A stretch of 6,320 bases of DNA, from NCBI GenBank assembly GCA_013812695.1, contig JACCSZ010000282.1, forward strand, positions 1 through 6,320. The letters run 5' to 3'. The translations under genes and the position numbers were made by a program. The stretch's first letter is position 1, and each line of letters starts with the position of its first letter. This document shows, piece after piece, positions 5,774 through 6,320 of the stretch. Below the pieces are notes generated by a model. The model was not told the DNA's origin and searched no databases. It saw nothing but the letters and a program-made list of their open reading frames with translations. The DNA comes from Gemmatimonadales bacterium (GTDB lineage: Bacteria; Gemmatimonadota; Gemmatimonadetes; Gemmatimonadales; GWC2-71-9).

Positions 5774-6320
5774 TGCCTGCCGGCACGGCGCTGGTCACGG
5801 GCGCGTCGGCGGGAATCGGCCGCGAGTTCTGCCGGCAGCTCGCCGCCCGCGGTCACGACCTGATCCTGGTGGCGCGGGCCGTCGAGCGGCTGGCCGCGCT
5901 CGCGGCGGAGCTCGCGGAGCGGTACGGAGTGACGGCGGCGGTGCATGCCTCCGACCTGACGTGCGACGCGGATGTGGATCAGGTCGTGGCCCGGATCGCC
6001 GGCACGCCGGCGCTCACGCTCCTCGTCAACAACGCCGGCTTTGGTACCCTCGGAAGCGTCGCCGAGGCGCCGCCGGGCCAGCAGGAGAGCATGCTTCGGC
6101 TGCACGTCCTCACGCCGATGCGGCTCACGCGGGCGGCCCTGCCCGGATTCCTTGCGCGGCGGCGCGGTGGGATCGTGAACGTGTCGTCGATCGCTTCGTT
6201 CATCTACGGGGCGGGCAGCGTCAACTACTGCGCGACCAAAGCGTATCTGACCACCTTCACCGAGGGACTGGCGGCGGAGCTCGCTGGAACAGGCGTGCAG
6301 GCGCAGGCGCTCTGTCCCGG
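5773..6320 (+). CDS. Classical short-chain dehydrogenase/reductase (SDR), 3' end cut by window
   Basis: This is an NAD(P)(H)-dependent oxidoreductase with a Rossmann fold, probably cytoplasmic; 182 residues are visible of an expected 250-270. Family motifs are clear: the nucleotide-binding TGASAGIG at 9-16, the structural NNAG at 86-89, catalytic Ser139 in NVSS, Tyr152 and Lys156 in the YCATK motif, and the CPG turn at the window edge. The sequence LILVARAVERL after the second strand has an Arg at the position that often favours NADPH; this is inference. Overall it resembles the broad DltE/YqjQ-like group of SDRs, whose substrates are mostly unknown. ATG at 5773-5775 shares its A with the aminotransferase TGA and has no separate Shine-Dalgarno, so it is probably translated by coupling. 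Co-transcription with an aminotransferase suggests a linked metabolic step, but no pathway can be named. Confidence 0.94.
   Translation, partial: MPAGTALVTGASAGIGREFCRQLAARGHDLILVARAVERLAALAAELAERYGVTAAVHASDLTCDADVDQVVARIAGTPALTLLVNNAGFGTLGSVAEAPPGQQESMLRLHVLTPMRLTRAALPGFLARRRGGIVNVSSIASFIYGAGSVNYCATKAYLTTFTEGLAAELAGTGVQAQALCP

Overview
This is a strongly GC-rich (around 70% by eye), densely coding chromosomal window with six protein genes. There are no RNA genes, insertion sequences, CRISPR arrays or prophage signs. The high GC, near-saturated GC at third codon positions and gene mix suggest a soil or aquatic bacterium of a high-GC phylum. Gemmatimonadota is my best guess, based mainly on the small N-terminal domain of the hypothetical membrane protein, which resembles proteins I associate with that phylum. 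This assignment is an inference and is not certain.

Left part, minus strand: a two-gene leftward operon starts near 1933. The first gene encodes a 188-residue YtxH-like membrane protein. The second encodes a class A (bifunctional) penicillin-binding protein. Its glycosyltransferase domain is complete, and its transpeptidase domain is cut by the window edge after the SxN motif. The two genes meet at a CTGA overlap, so the PBP probably starts on a non-canonical CTG and is translationally coupled. A non-coding stretch of about 400 bases separates this operon from the next gene.

Middle: a rightward gene (2335-3609) encodes a 424-residue protein of unknown function. It has a small N-terminal domain, one membrane segment, an Ala/Pro-rich linker and a helical C-terminal domain. 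It converges on, and overlaps by 26 bases, a leftward gene (3584-4402) for a CpsB/YwqE-type PHP-family tyrosine-protein phosphatase, the enzyme class that controls capsule and exopolysaccharide export kinases.

Right part, plus strand: a 135-base divergent gap separates the phosphatase from a rightward pair. This pair is a PLP-dependent class I/II aminotransferase of the kynurenine/methionine aminotransferase type and a classical short-chain dehydrogenase/reductase that runs off the window. They share the A of TGATG and are almost certainly one transcription unit.

Three products concern the envelope: the PBP makes and crosslinks peptidoglycan, the YtxH-like protein sits in the membrane, and the PHP phosphatase probably regulates polysaccharide export. 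The aminotransferase/SDR pair is metabolic, with an unknown substrate. I see no convincing new multi-gene system. The most unusual items are the CTG-start coupling of the PBP, the unrecognised membrane protein, and the phosphatase without a kinase or polysaccharide genes beside it.
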